Origin: Liolophura sinensis
Taxonomy: Eukaryota > Mollusca > Polyplacophora > Chitonida > Chitonidae
Length of the DNA: 64,000 nucleotides
Direction of reading: 5' to 3'
NCBI RefSeq assembly: GCF_032854445.1
Contig: NC_088299.1
Coordinates: forward strand, 11,463,608 to 11,527,607
Position numbers and translations under genes: made by a program. Under the pieces are notes generated by a model. The model made no database searches. It saw only the letters and a program-made list of their open reading frames with translations, and was not told where the DNA came from. Position 1 is the first letter of the stretch; each line of letters opens with the position of its first letter. Of this stretch, positions 1 to 11,452 are shown piece after piece.

Positions 1-2100
1 GAATCCCTACACGTTCTCGGTTGACATTTAAATCCAACTGAATTCCTTGAGTGGGTTTGGGCAGAGATTTTTGTTTGGTTGAGCTCAGAAATAGTAATGT
101 GAGTGGGAAAAACTGGCAGAGATTTCAAATACTCGAGTTCAAGGAAGGGGCCGATTCCTCAAAGCCCTTTCTGACTTAAGTCAAAATTTATCATATTTAA
201 ATTATTATAAAGGGTCAAGTCCCTTGCAACAGCCCTTCCTACACTAATGTTGTCTTCTCACTGGCTGTTAATAATACTATCTTTAAACCATAACAGCCTG
301 TTTTTCAGGCACACCTTTAGCCACTTATAGATGGGGGCAATAGAATGTACCTTTAGCATGGCTGCCGTACATCTTCCAGTCTCATTTGCCCTTGACCTGA
401 CATCCATCCATTTAATCGAAAATTAGTGTAATTTGACCTCTTTCTTGTAAAAAGACAAAAGATATTTCAGTGTTCAAAGTACAGAAATTTAAAATTAAAC
501 ATTTACTTTAGTGGTTGTGTGATATTACCAGAGGAATATAATACATGACAGCATAGAGAATACAAGCAGAGAAGCGACGAGTGATAGCTGGTGAATGATC
601 ATACTTAACCGGCCAAATACGGCCTCGTCAGTTTACCTCAGCTACGGTTTTAATCTAACAGATCTTACAGACTGCTCAGCCATATCTTCTGGACATTAAC
701 AGTAAATGGATAATAAGCAAGAAAGCTGCTCGAATGCTGCTTCGGTAAGCATGCACAGAATGTGTTATATACGGTCTAAACCAAAACACATGGGTATGTA
801 TACCTATATACTCCAATATTACAAAGTATGGTGATTCATTAATGTTTTTATGTGTATTTTTTCTCAAGTGTCAGATGTCACAAAGATTTACATAAAACGC
901 ACGAAATTTAGTGAATTATGTTGCGGAGTCATATAACCCTTATTCCGAGCTACGCAGTTGCGAGAGTTACGGTGTGAAACACCCTCAAATGTTTGAATTA
1001 CGGAAAGGAACATTTATCACGCTCCTCAAGCGTATTACAACTTCCCATACAACATATAAATTGATGTCAAGTGAATGTTACTAAAAATTACCTAACATGT
1101 TCTTTAACATGCCTAACTAAAAACAGTCCTTGGCAATGAAACGAATTGACATCGCATATTTTAGCCACCATCTCGATGCGTTAGTCTTAGTCACGTGATC
1201 AGTCTGGGACAACCCATGCAAGGACACAAATCTGCGCGCATTTAGGCTGCTAAAGGTCACAACCTCACGGTCAGTGTTGTAAAAGCAGTGTGATAGAGGC
1301 GGGTCCACTAACGGCTGTGGTAATTAGTGGCGAAATGGGGTAATTTATCCAGCAATGCAATTGCGAGAGTTACGGAGAGAAAACAGCCCCAAAATGTGTC
1401 GGTTGAGGCAAAGGAACATTTACTGCTGTTCACGCGCTCATTAAATCTTCCCCAGCATAAATCGAGGTCAAATGCATTTTACTACATTTATTTGCATTTG
1501 TTTAGGTTGACCTAAATAAAAACTATTCCAGAAACTCAACAGCTGCTATGGTACTGGATCCGAAAATGTTATTATTTCTCGTGAACAGACGGGATTGCTA
1601 TGAACCCTGTCCTAGCCCTCGCAACACATGTGTCGCTCGACGAGAGTTACCCTACTCTGCAGCTAATGTGGTACAGGTTCACAAAATCTGATTATTACTT
1701 ATGAATAGATTAAATTCGACGGGTCTCGCAACAAGTTAGTAAATTAAGACCATACGATTACGTCGTTTTATTCTTGGGAAGTTTTAATGCGCGTGTGAAC
1801 AGTGATAGATGTTCCTTACTGTAAATTCGACACATTTGGGGCTTTTCACAACTGCGTCGCTCGAAAACGAGAGTTACCTCACTCCGCAACTAGTCTTGGA
1901 GAACAAATCCCTGCCAGGTGCATTAGAAACAGGTAGCTCGCTTATAGCTTGTGACTCGACGCCTAGCGCCGCGAGCGCAGTGCAAGGGAGGGTACAAATG
2001 CTTTGTATATGCCAGAACCCGTAATTGTTTTATCTCCCTTGATTTCTTTAGCCCCCAGAACCAAATTGATTGTCCCACACGTACATGTACTCCTTAAAAG
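1..2100. other. Gene-free left flank
   Basis: No coding exon can be supported here; the short ORFs have no recognisable domain or splice context. Around 940-1110 and 1340-1530 there are two diverged copies of the same sequence, both with an 'aattgcgagagttacgg'-like core followed by 'aaaggaacattta'. A third fragment lies near 1840-1890. This is a low-copy dispersed repeat of unknown type. Confidence 0.5.
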
Positions 2101-2147
2101 CGCATGCGCTGCTCTCTGTGCTGGCTTTACACCATACTCCTTACCGT

Positions 2148-2507
2148 GCATGCGCCACTCGCTACTTTTCGCTTTACATCACAATAGACAAGCTTGACAT
2201 TTGGAGCATATGAGACGCACGAAAAGCTTGTTCAAGATAAGTCTCATTACTTGTGTCTTCCCGCAAAACTATTTAATCAACATTCATCAATAAAATTGTT
2301 TCAGGTGTTGGTTAGAATCATGTTGCACATTTCTTTAGCTAAAGAGAATGCAGGTGTGTAAAGTATTATTAGAGACGAAGGTTAAGAGGGATGTTTGTGT
2401 TTTCTGACATCACTGCCTGCCTCATCACTATGACCCTAAATTTGCGCTGTAAAAAATTTGCTAATAGTGGCAGTGATGTAAAGCGAAAGGTAGAGAGTGA
2501 CGCATGC
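2148..2507. mobile_element. MITE family 1, copy 1
   Basis: A ~360-bp element is bounded by inverted repeats of about 33 bp. The left arm (2149-2181) ends in GCTTTACATCAC and the right arm (2472-2506) begins GTGATGTAAAGC. Both ends carry CATGCG/GCATGC motifs. It has no plausible ORF, so it looks like a non-autonomous DNA transposon. A partial left-end copy (2101-2134) precedes it. Related sequences lie at 2503-2880, 26815-27185 and 52745-52885. Confidence 0.55.
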
Positions 2508-2880
2508 ACACTAGGGAATATAGCTTTACACCACTCACACAACTGGATAATCTTGACATTTGGAGCCTGTGAGACGCACGTAGGCTTGCTTAGGCTTAAC
2601 CTCACAACTCGTGTCCTTGCGCTGACTATTTTAATTACCATTCGATCATTAAAACAATGTTGCAGGTGTTGGTTAGAATCATCTTGTGCACGCTTTAGAT
2701 AAGGAGAGTGTATTGTATAGTGTAGTTTTACACGCAAAGAATGAGTTTTTGTATTTTCTGACATTACTTCCTCCCTCATCACCGTGACCTCAATGACCTT
2801 GGCGTTGCTCAAGATTTCTGTACAAAATTTGTTATTGGTGGCAGTGATGTAAAGCAAACGCATGAAGCGGCGCATGCACT
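2503..2880. mobile_element. MITE family 1, copy 2 (tandem)
   Basis: A second copy abuts copy 1 and shares the GCATGC junction. The interior repeats the same order of motifs: 'cttgacatttggagc', then 'caggtgttggttagaatcat', then 'cctcatcac'. It ends near 2844-2878 in GTGATGTAAAGC followed by GCGCATGC. The long minus-strand ORF across this region (2369-2875) is a by-product of the repeat and is not called as a gene. Confidence 0.5.
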
Positions 2881-3239
2881 GTAAAGAGTACGTCCAACAG
2901 CGCAGTAATTTCGGTCATGCACACTTGGAACAGCTGTATCGCTATTTGCCTCTTTTAATGGTTCTTGCTCAAATAACTTTGGAGGCATTGTACATGTTAG
3001 AAGCTCCCACACACAAATGTTGTGCACTTAATTTAACAGCTGGCAAAGGTCCACTTTTTACACTCGGCATCAGGTATAGCCCAGCGGCATGCACGAAGCA
3101 GTCGGTAGAAGACAAGCACCATACCATCTGCGGGAGCAAATTCTTTGAAAGATATATATACGCAAAATTTAATTCTGTTAAAATTCTGTTTAAAGTCAAC
3201 TAACTAACAAAATAAATAATTAAACGCAACTGTATATGT

Positions 3240-3490
3240 GCAATGCAGTTTTCACTTTCGACTTCACTTCAATGCGGTGATATATATATATATATATATG
3301 CTGTGCAGCTTTCACCGAACAACTTTAGAGTTTATTTCAGTGTGGCGATATTTGCTCAGTGCAGATTTCATTGATCAACTTTCAATTTCACTTCAATGCG
3401 GCGATATATGAACAGTGCAGCTTTCAACGAACAACTGTCGACTTGACTTCAGTACGCCGATATATGCCCAGTGCAGCTTTCATTGAGTAC
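3240..3490. repeat. Degenerate ~56-60 bp tandem repeat
   Basis: About four degenerate units each contain 'gtgcagctttca', 'cgaacaact' and 'gcgatatatg'. A short (TA)n tract at about 3281-3298 interrupts the first unit. Confidence 0.55.
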
Positions 3491-3499
3491 TTAAAATAC

Positions 3500-4950
3500 A
3501 CCTATACATATATACATTATTCAGCTCATTTCTGCTGACAGTGAATTAGTTTCATTTTCGAAATAGTGAAGATTGCTAGTTTATGTCTTCGGAGTTATTT
3601 ATTTTTTTTTTATCTCTTATACCAGTGGACTCGATGGGTACACTAAATTCTGTCAAGCCCACCAGGATTATTTGGGTAGAACTTTCGTTCCTCTCTGGTC
3701 ACATGTAAGAACCGTCAAAAATTTGTCAGTATGGCGTAAAACAAAAATCGAATAAATAATTACATAAATAAAGACATAGTGTAAAAAAAAAATCAGATAA
3801 AAAAAATTTATAATTGTCTCTAATTCCAATTAAAGGAGAAGAAAGCATAAAATGATGCCAAAAGAGCCTGTAAACTTATTTGCAAATGTGGTCTATATTA
3901 TTGGTTCTCGATTTTTCTTTTAGGTGAAAGGGGCATTTGAAAATAAGTTTGTATGGTGGGCGTTTGGGACCATCGTTGGGCATATGTCGTCTTTTGCATA
4001 ATAATGTTTTAAATAAGGATGTTGAATTGAGTCGCGACTACATGGAACCAACACCCGACGATCAGCTGAGTTGAGTTGAGTTGAGTAGAGCTGAGTTAAG
4101 TTGCGTCTTAAGCTTTCGAGTATGCCGAGCTTTAGATACAACTCAACTCAACTCAACTCATCTCGGCCCCATAGTCCCCATAAGACCTCATGTATGCGAA
4201 ATTACGATGCGACTCCAGTGGAACAGGCTTCAGTTTGCTTAGTTTTAAGTTTAATCCAAAGTCGTGTGGCCACCAAAATCTGAGGCCAACTGCAAACCAC
4301 AAGTTCAGTTGAGTTAAGTCGGGTCTTAAGCTCTCTGTCTTTAATTGGAAAGAGTGGCCGCCAGTAAATATTAATTTTACGGTCCTATGACACTTCATCA
4401 AAATGAAAGCGGTAGAAAGTGTTGATGGTTGCTAAATAAGCCGAAGAAAGAGTTTGTCATGGTTGTCTCTAGTCGTTATGTGTATAACCCGAAACACAGT
4501 GTCGTGTCACTCGTACCGCAAGCACGTATGGCTAAAAGGCAAAACAGGATTTGCATGACGTCAGCGGAAACAGCCGTGTTCCCCGATTATAGAAATAACT
4601 CTCGCTTGATTGGTTAAAATCGATAACATGGCGGCGGTTTTGATTTTCTCAACGTGCATACACGTTGAACTGCGATTCCTCAGTTATGCAACATCACAGA
4701 AATAAAACGCTGTTAAAAGGAATATTTCACTGGTACTATGGTGGCCATGCTGCATTATCGTCGAAGAAAACTGGCGTGGGGAAACCCACAATCACTTGAA
4801 CGTGTGACAAAGAGGTTTGTTCTTTATGTTGCACGCTTTATCGCTGCATACACATACACTGGATTAGATGTTTCTGTTTTCTGGAGAAAATGTAAAAATG
4901 ATGCAATGGTCAGATAAAAATCTGTTAAAAGTTATTTGTGAATATGATTT
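3500..4950. other. Non-coding stretch with a GAGTT/AACTC palindrome
   Basis: No gene is seen. Around 4065-4160 a run of 'ttgag' pentamers is followed about 50 bp later by its complement (actcaactcaactcaac), which would form a hairpin. A partial further copy of the 'gttgagttaag' motif lies at 4310-4340. A weakly similar segment ('ttgaaaataa..tttgtatg') occurs at 3935-3960 and again at 6000-6025, suggesting another dispersed repeat. Confidence 0.4.
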
Positions 4951-5954
4951 TGTTATGTATGACTATTTAACGTCTTCATGTACTGTTAGTCTGCGGACCT
5001 TTGTGAAAGCATAACAGGCCCTGTTATATATGTACAGCGCGGACCTGGTTGAAAACACCTTGTTCAATGCTTTGTTTATTTAACTGGCTGTTCATTGGCT
5101 GTTAATTCTGTGTTTAAAAATAGTTGAATCCACCTGGCACGTATATAAGCCGTGTTTTCTGTGCAGAGAGGAGGTATCTTTGCTGCATCCACTGGGAGCC
5201 AGGAGAGTGTGCGACGCTCTCGTATCGAGTCCATTACTTTGATATGAGCTGGTGATGCCAGTTTCATTAGGGAGGACAGATTTTTATGCCGGCACCGTTT
5301 GTGTACCACAGTAGTACTGATGTCTGGTTTATGTGAATTTCTGCGGAAGTCACGTTTATTGGTGTTCGGATCTTTATTATGATTATACAGTGTGGACTGT
5401 GTAATTTGTTTAACACGCTGACCTCACCTGACCGACAAGGTCGTCAAGGACTCTAAACTGAAGTTTTCAGTTTTGCAAAGGACGTTCGTTCTGCCACAAG
5501 GTGACATTACTCTACGTCTCTGAACGGCTCGTTTGTGAGCTTCTGCGGGAGCTGTGACTGATCTAAAGTGGATTATACCTCCATGCCTGTATTTACCCTG
5601 TGTCGTGCTCTGCGGGTGTGACGTCATTCAAAGGCTTGACTGTTCCAGTTCTGTGTAACCTGTGTACTGTGTTCGCGTTCGCTATCCTAGCGAAGTACCT
5701 GACTAGGACAATTTTTGAATTGTGTGTTTATCCCATGGTCTTTACGTTGGATCTTCTGGAACACGTTCCTTGGGATGCAAAGGTGAACTGAAAACTTTTA
5801 AAGACCGGTAATACTGATGTGTATGTTTTTTATGTTGTTGTTGTTGAACTGTCTGTAAAACTGTACGTCTCATTTTGTATATATAAAGCATTGTTTACAT
5901 TGTAATATTGAGTCACTGAGTCTGTTTTCTGTTGCTGTTTTCAATACCGTAACA
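4951..5954 (+). mobile_element. Candidate solo LTR (family uncertain)
   Basis: A ~1.0-kb non-coding block begins TGTTA and ends TAACA, the inverted TG...CA termini typical of long terminal repeats. It is flanked by a short direct repeat, attt, at 4947-4950 and 5955-5958. Inside are a TATA-like motif (gtatataagc, about 5150) and an AT-rich polyadenylation-like region (atataaagc, about 5880). No internal retroelement coding region and no second LTR are seen next to it. It is best read as an old solo LTR. The 4-bp flank is weak evidence, so the boundaries are tentative. Confidence 0.35.
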
Positions 5955-5958
5955 ATTT

Positions 5959-7340
5959 CAATCAATCTTTCAATTTTTATTTTTGAGGAAAAAAGGACAA
6001 TTGAAAATAATATTTGTATGATGGATGCATGGAATTACCCCTTGGTATATCCGCGTCTGGATTGACAAAATTTTTCGGGGTTCCTTGCTATTGGGATTTT
6101 TTTTTTGCTTGTTTAGTATCATCAATTTGTAGAAGGAAAGCGTTAAAATTTTAATTCTAGAGCTATTATTGAACTGATGCAAATGTGAACAAAGCAAAAG
6201 GAGTGAAAAGGCGACTGAATCTCAGTGTCCTTCTTGAGGCTAAACAGTTTTTCTAAGGCCCCATCAGCGATCAATTCGGAATTTAAATAGCCTGTACTTG
6301 TGCAGCTGGCAAAACAGCTCTATTGTACGTGTATATTCACGTGGGGGCGTTCTTTAAGCTGATCCCACGTTCCCTGTAAGTCCGTTGATGACGTCATTTC
6401 AAAAATGGAAAATGAAAAAAATAAAGGTTATTAATAGATATAAAATATGCCTTTTATGGGCATAATTTTCTAAAATCCATAATCTTTGTTTAAGATTATT
6501 CTTTCATGCAACCTTTAAAAGCTGAATAAAGTCACTCTTTGATCGTAGCGCCACATAGAGTAAATGCATCGCCATGCACGGTCGCACACAGTTACATGAC
6601 TAACAATCACACTCCGGAATAATGTAAAACACTATATTGAGAGTAAACCAGAGAAACGACGATAGTGTGGCAGTTGGCAAATGGTGCCATAACCGGTGAG
6701 ATATGGTCTCTTGTTAATTTATGTCAGTTAGGAATTCATTATAACTTCAGGTAATACAGGAATACATAATGAATTCCGACTGGCTAGTGTGAGACATACG
6801 CACGTCGTCACATTTAATAAACATTTATATGAAAACAGTGCAAAGGGACAAGGCTTAGTGCACCATTAGTACACGCTTAGCGCACCAGCAGAATCTAGGC
6901 CTCGTGGACGCTTTGTGTAAAAGCAGAATCTAGGCCTCAGGAATGCTTAGTGCAATGAAAAATATTTACTTCATTTAAGATCTCCCGACATTTCGGCGAC
7001 TATTAAAGGCTGATTTAACGTTTTTTGTTACATTCTGTTGCTTAGAAAATTGTGACTTAACCTACATACGGCCTGCTTTAATTACTGCTTTGCAAACTCA
7101 GTCATCTTTGATTGAGCATTGCCCTCTGGGTATCTATTGTTAGAGGTGTCATAAGCTAGACAGAACACAAACTTACCTCAAAAGAGAGATGCCATTGTAA
7201 ACCATCTATAGACGAGGTCCTACTTCTTGTAGTGTCACGCCCCATTAACCAATCTCGCGTGACGTTATGGTCGCTGCTGCTTAATTCAGAGCAGGCCTAT
7301 TAACATTCCTCAAGAAATGGTCATGAATCTCCGGAGTCAC
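5959..7340. other. Non-coding stretch upstream of the EF-hand gene
   Basis: No supported gene. Around 6870-6960 there is a short near-duplication ('gcagaatctaggcctc' twice). Nothing else is recognised. Confidence 0.4.
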
Positions 7341-7346
7341 GTGTCA

Positions 7347-7358
7347 CATATATACTGA
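7347..7358 (+). promoter_or_regulatory. Putative TATA box of the EF-hand gene
   Basis: The motif 'catatatact' lies about 95 bp upstream of the ATG at 7442, leaving room for a start site near 7380 and a short 5' UTR. This is an inference from position and sequence only. Confidence 0.35.
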
Positions 7359-7441
7359 CTGTTAAAAATTATTGCAAGTTTTGTATTTGCACAGCGTTCA
7401 TCTCGTCCCAAACATATCGAAAGGCAGTCGAAAAGTGAAGG

Positions 7442-10286
7442 ATGAGAAAGGAAAATGAACAGGTAAGAACTTACTCCTTTATTTGATTGATGTTCAGCTG
7501 TGTATTCAACAATTCTTCATGAATATGATGGAAGTCTACGGAAGTCCATTAGTGTCGCGGTGAAACAAAAAATAGGGGTAAAAAAGTCGAATTTTCCTAT
7601 GTCTAAATTTCCACTTTCTTATGTCTTGCAGTTGGTATGGCGATTAGGAGCTAACCATGCACACATATCTTGTGTATTGCTGTATACGATGTCTCCGTGT
7701 GTCATAAGAGTGTGTGATTGACCCAACAGGAAGTACAAATTTCGACCGCTCCAACGCTCTTGTATCTAATGCTGCTTCACTGAGACGACTTACCGAAGGC
7801 AAGTAAGCTGCCCCACCCGAACCATTATACTGATACGGATCAACCAGTCGTTGCACTATCCCCTTAATGCTGAGCGCCAAGCAAGGAAGCTACAACTTCC
7901 TCTTTTAAGGTCTTGGGTGTTACCCGACCCAGGATATACCCTGGATCTACCGCCCCCGAAGCGAACGCTGTACCAACTTAGCCATCGATGCCGAATAATT
8001 TATAGTTTTAACTGGGTAATTCTGCATAGCAGATTGTCTGGTAAAAAATGCTTCTTAAATTGACAGGGCGTCAATCCGGGTGATTATCGTCCAATTATAC
8101 AGCACGTTATTTCACATAGCTAACTTCACACATCGTACTGGCACATGCATTATTGTTGAAATATTGCCAACGTGGATTCAAACATCAATCTTACAGCCAC
8201 GATTTGGCTAAAATGTTACATATGGATGGATTATTCAGTTATTCCAACATTAATGTTACAGTTACGATTTCGCTACATATGGATGGTATTATTCAATTAT
8301 TCAAACATGTTACAGCCACGATTTTTCTAAAATGCCACATATGGATACTGTTATTCAAAGATTCAAACATTTGGCTAAAATGTCAAATATGGAGGATATT
8401 TTTCAGTTATTCAAACACTAATGTTATAGTCACGATTTGGCTAAAATGCTACATATGGATGCTATTATTTAAACATTAATGTTACAGCCACGATTTGGCT
8501 AAAATTTCAAATATGGATTTCTATTATTTAGCTATTCAAACATTAATGCCATACCACGATTTGGCTAAAATGTAACATATGGATGCTGTTATCCAGTTAA
8601 AGAATTCGCTAAGATCTGGGGTTATTTTTTTTCTTATTGGCTCAGCTATCTACGCTATTCCCACGTGCGTTGAGTGCATGGAAAACAAGTCTGATTGCTA
8701 AATAGGCCAATATATGAAGTGACTTTTATTTCCAGCTTTTACTTTAATCGTTGAATTTGACACAGTTACATTTGCGGTCGACACGTCAGTCGGAAACACC
8801 ACAACGCAGATTTTAATCAAGAATTATCGACAGTGTTCGACAGAAATACTCTTAATTAATTCAATGGATGCGAGACGCATTCACTGGTCATTTTATTAGC
8901 ACTTTGGACATCCTTCGTCCGTCCATCCTTGCACTTGATTAATCGACTGATTAACAGATTGACCGAACGACCGACCGACCGACCGTCATCTTTACCGACT
9001 CACTGTCCGTCTTCTGTCCCGTCCAACCGACTACTCGTCCACCCGTCTGAGCTGCCCGCTGACCGACAGGCCAACCAACCCACCAACTGTACGTCCCATC
9101 GATCGAGCTACCGACGAATGGACAGATTTCTTTATTTATTTATTTTCTTGATTAGTGGTTTACTCCACGCTCTTGAATATTTTACTTATAAGACGGCTGT
9201 CAGTATTATGGTGGAGGGAAATCGGGGAGAGCCCAGTGGAACCGACGACCATCAGAAAGTAGCCCGAGACCTCGGTCTAAGGGTGGCTTACATATATACT
9301 GATACGCGGGTGACAGCTAGCCACCCTTAGCCTGAGAGCTGTCTGCACCCGATTTCGGCGTATTGCTTACGAAGAGCTACCTTCTCGTTCAGTTTAGATG
9401 CTTGCGCTTTAGATTCCTCCTGAATACACATAAAGCACGGCAATTCCGAAAGCCAAAATACTTACGCACATCTTGCCACAATCGCTACTGGCCTTTACAT
9501 CCCCATTCTCCTGTAAATCTTAGCCGAAGTCGAAAATACGATTATATTCAGCAGCTTGCCACGGCTCAGCCCGGTTTTCTCCCACCATAATGTTGGCCGG
9601 CGACGAGTAATGGAAATATTCTTACAGTAAGTACGGCGTAAATCTCCTATCAAATGAATAAATACATACATGTGACGGTGTGAAACCTCTCTAATCCGTA
9701 TTGTAGGCAGTCGCAACTTCCTGTAACTATATGTTTCTTGCAGAGCGATGTTGAAGCGTACATGATAAAGAAATGGGAGATACTTTTTGACTACGTGGAT
9801 ACGACAAGAGACGGGATTGTGGACATTGAAGAAATGATGTCGTACCCAAACCGACTGGTAAGTGAGGGAAAACAGGAAAGAGGAAAACTTCTTGGAGACA
9901 TTCTTTCTGAGACATGGGGAAGAATGTGTGAAGCAAATAATCTACCTCGCGAACATGCCTCCTTAACGAAGGCTCAGTGGGTTATCGGACGTAGAGCTTT
10001 GACAAAGACTGACTGGTTTCGGAAAACATACGTACCAACCCTGGCGACTATTCACTTCGAAAGCCTTGACAGGGATCATGATAACACCATTACCTTGGAC
10101 GAGTGGCGCACTTACAAACATAAAAGGGGTGTAACAGACGACGCTGCGATCCAGTCCGCCTTCAAACGTTTGGACTTGGACGGTGACGGAATCATCAGTC
10201 AAGAGGAGATGACTCATGCTATCACTCAGTTTTGTATTGGCGAGGATCCGTCGGATGACTATTCATTCCTATACATCGTTCACTAA
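7442..10286 (+). CDS. EF-hand protein, sarcoplasmic calcium-binding protein-like
   Basis: The gene is modelled as two exons, 7442-7462 and 9744-10286, giving 187 residues ending at TAA 10284-10286. Exon 1 encodes only MRKENEQ and ends in CAG|GTAAGA. Exon 2 follows a TTTCTTGCAG acceptor in the same phase. Exon 2 holds three good EF-hand loops: DTTRDGIVDIEE (about residues 26-37), DRDHDNTITLDE (about 116-127, with Asn instead of the usual Gly at loop position 6) and the canonical DLDGDGIISQEE (about 151-162). The second hand, expected near residues 72-86, is degenerate. Length and hand spacing fit the invertebrate sarcoplasmic calcium-binding/calexcitin-like family, cytosolic Ca2+ buffers or sensors. 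Exon 2 is secure. Exon 1 rests on phase, splice consensus and a TATA-like motif. The subfamily is uncertain, so no symbol is given. Confidence 0.75.
7692..7994 (-). mobile_element. tRNA-derived SINE, type B, in EF-hand gene intron
   Basis: On the minus strand a tRNA-like head near 7966-7993 (box A-like sequence, then 'gcttcggg' resembling an anticodon region) is followed by a body ending near 'gtcgtctcagtgaagca'. The same head and body occur on the plus strand at 38287-38645. It lies in the single intron of the EF-hand gene. Confidence 0.65.
8165..8605 (+). repeat. ~66-73 bp tandem repeat in EF-hand gene intron
   Basis: Five to six units of an AT-rich repeat share 'acgatttggctaaaatg', 'catatggat' and 'ttattcaaacat'. 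Spacing varies through small indels. The ORF running through it (8153-8479) reflects the repetition. Confidence 0.7.
8936..9115 (+). repeat. CGAC-rich low-complexity tract
   Basis: The stretch is dominated by imperfect 'cgac' tetramers on the plus strand. An open frame crosses it (8929-9330) but continues into an antisense SINE, so it is not a gene. Confidence 0.6.
9122..9260 (-). mobile_element. SINE type A fragment (minus)
   Basis: A reverse-complement 3' part of the type A SINE (tail 'tttatttatttatt', then 'gaatattttacttat' and 'attatggtgg'), diverged from the consensus. A perfect 12-bp stem hairpin (9277-9288 with 9319-9330, 'ctaagggtggct') lies just after it. Confidence 0.65.
9555..9665 (+). 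mobile_element. SINE type A fragment (plus)
   Basis: The 3' half of a type A SINE ('cccaccataatg', 'gaaatattctta', 'gtacggcgtaaa', then 'caaatgaataaat'). It ends about 80 bp before the acceptor of EF-hand gene exon 2, so little native intron remains there. Confidence 0.6.
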
Positions 10287-11129
10287 CTATAGCCAGCACA
10301 TTTCATCGATACATGTGCACATGGGAAATGGACTCCCAGTCTTATTCATATATGGTACTGTTCTGCAGTACTGGAAATTATGCACAAACTACGAGTTCCA
10401 CATCATGTGTTGTGTTGAACTGGAATGGTGTTTTCGAGATTTCTTTGGAACGTGGACTGACATTCCACTGGAAAAAGATTTTCTAGCATTTATTTACCTG
10501 TAAAATGCATTTTTGGATATTTGGATAGTGATTTGAATATATGTTAGACACACAATACTATTTATTCTAACCGAAAGAAAGGTCGTGGAGGCGGGAGGGG
10601 GAATGGGGTCAAACGGGTCCCTCTCATCCACCCGATGTCAACAATCTCAAAAATTGATATTTCTATGCCTGAATATTATACGAAGAATTATCACTGCTTT
10701 GATTTAAAGAAAATGTCTTTACGAAAATATGAAATGAAATAATTGCCTGTTTATTGCACACAATGGATAAAAAAACCCGACTAGTTGAGTTTTTTGCCGT
10801 ATTACCAATATTTTCGTTTTACATTGACAAAACAGTATTAACTAAGACAATGCTTGTCACTTGGTTCCAATTTCACGTACATTTTGTACACATCTGAATC
10901 CATTAAAGCGACCGCTATAACATAGTGAATCTAAACAAAAATTCTCAGAAAGTCATATCCAATGGAAAATAAGTAACAGTTATACGTGTATCAGGCTGGT
11001 TTTTGAGCTTGATGTGGGAAGAACTACCAAGAGAACAAGGAGCTAAAACTGTTTCAGAATAGGACATTTAAAACATTTTCATAAACTAGCAACTTATCAA
11101 AATCAGACTTAGATGCTAACTTGATATAG
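10287..11129. other. 3' flank of the EF-hand gene
   Basis: AT-rich sequence after the stop codon, presumably 3' UTR and spacer. No canonical AATAAA was identified with confidence, and no repeat or gene is recognised. Confidence 0.4.
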
Positions 11130-11253
11130 ATTTATTTATTTATTTGATTGGTGTTTTACGCCGTACTCAAGAATATTTCACTTATTCGACGGCGGCCAGC
11201 GTTATGGTGGGAGGAAACCGTGCAAAGCCCGGAGGAAACCCACGGTCTCATTT
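11130..11253 (-). mobile_element. SINE type A 3' fragment (minus)
   Basis: A well-conserved reverse-complement tail and 3' body ('tttatttatttgattggtg', 'gccgtactcaagaatatttc', 'gttatggtgggaggaaacc'), truncated before the tRNA-like head. Confidence 0.75.
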
Positions 11254-11452
11254 ATATAGATTGTTACGACCCAAACTGTCTGTATTATAAAGAGATGGCT
11301 TGTTCGAAATACACGACAGTTTAGCCGCACAAAAAAGTAACCAAAACCAGCAGATTTTATTTTACAACAATTTATTAGGTTTAACAAGAATAGATAACAA
11401 GACTTTTACAAATACTAAAGAACTTAAGTTTAACAAGAAATGATAGCAGTAT

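Noticed and set aside
2369-2875. 168-codon minus-strand ORF
   Set aside because: It lies across two tandem MITE copies, shows a repeated protein pattern that follows the DNA repeat, and has no recognisable domain.
9738-9743. Start of the EF-hand protein at a TTG codon
   Set aside because: These bases are the end of the intron (TTGCAG acceptor). Translation is continuous with an upstream exon.
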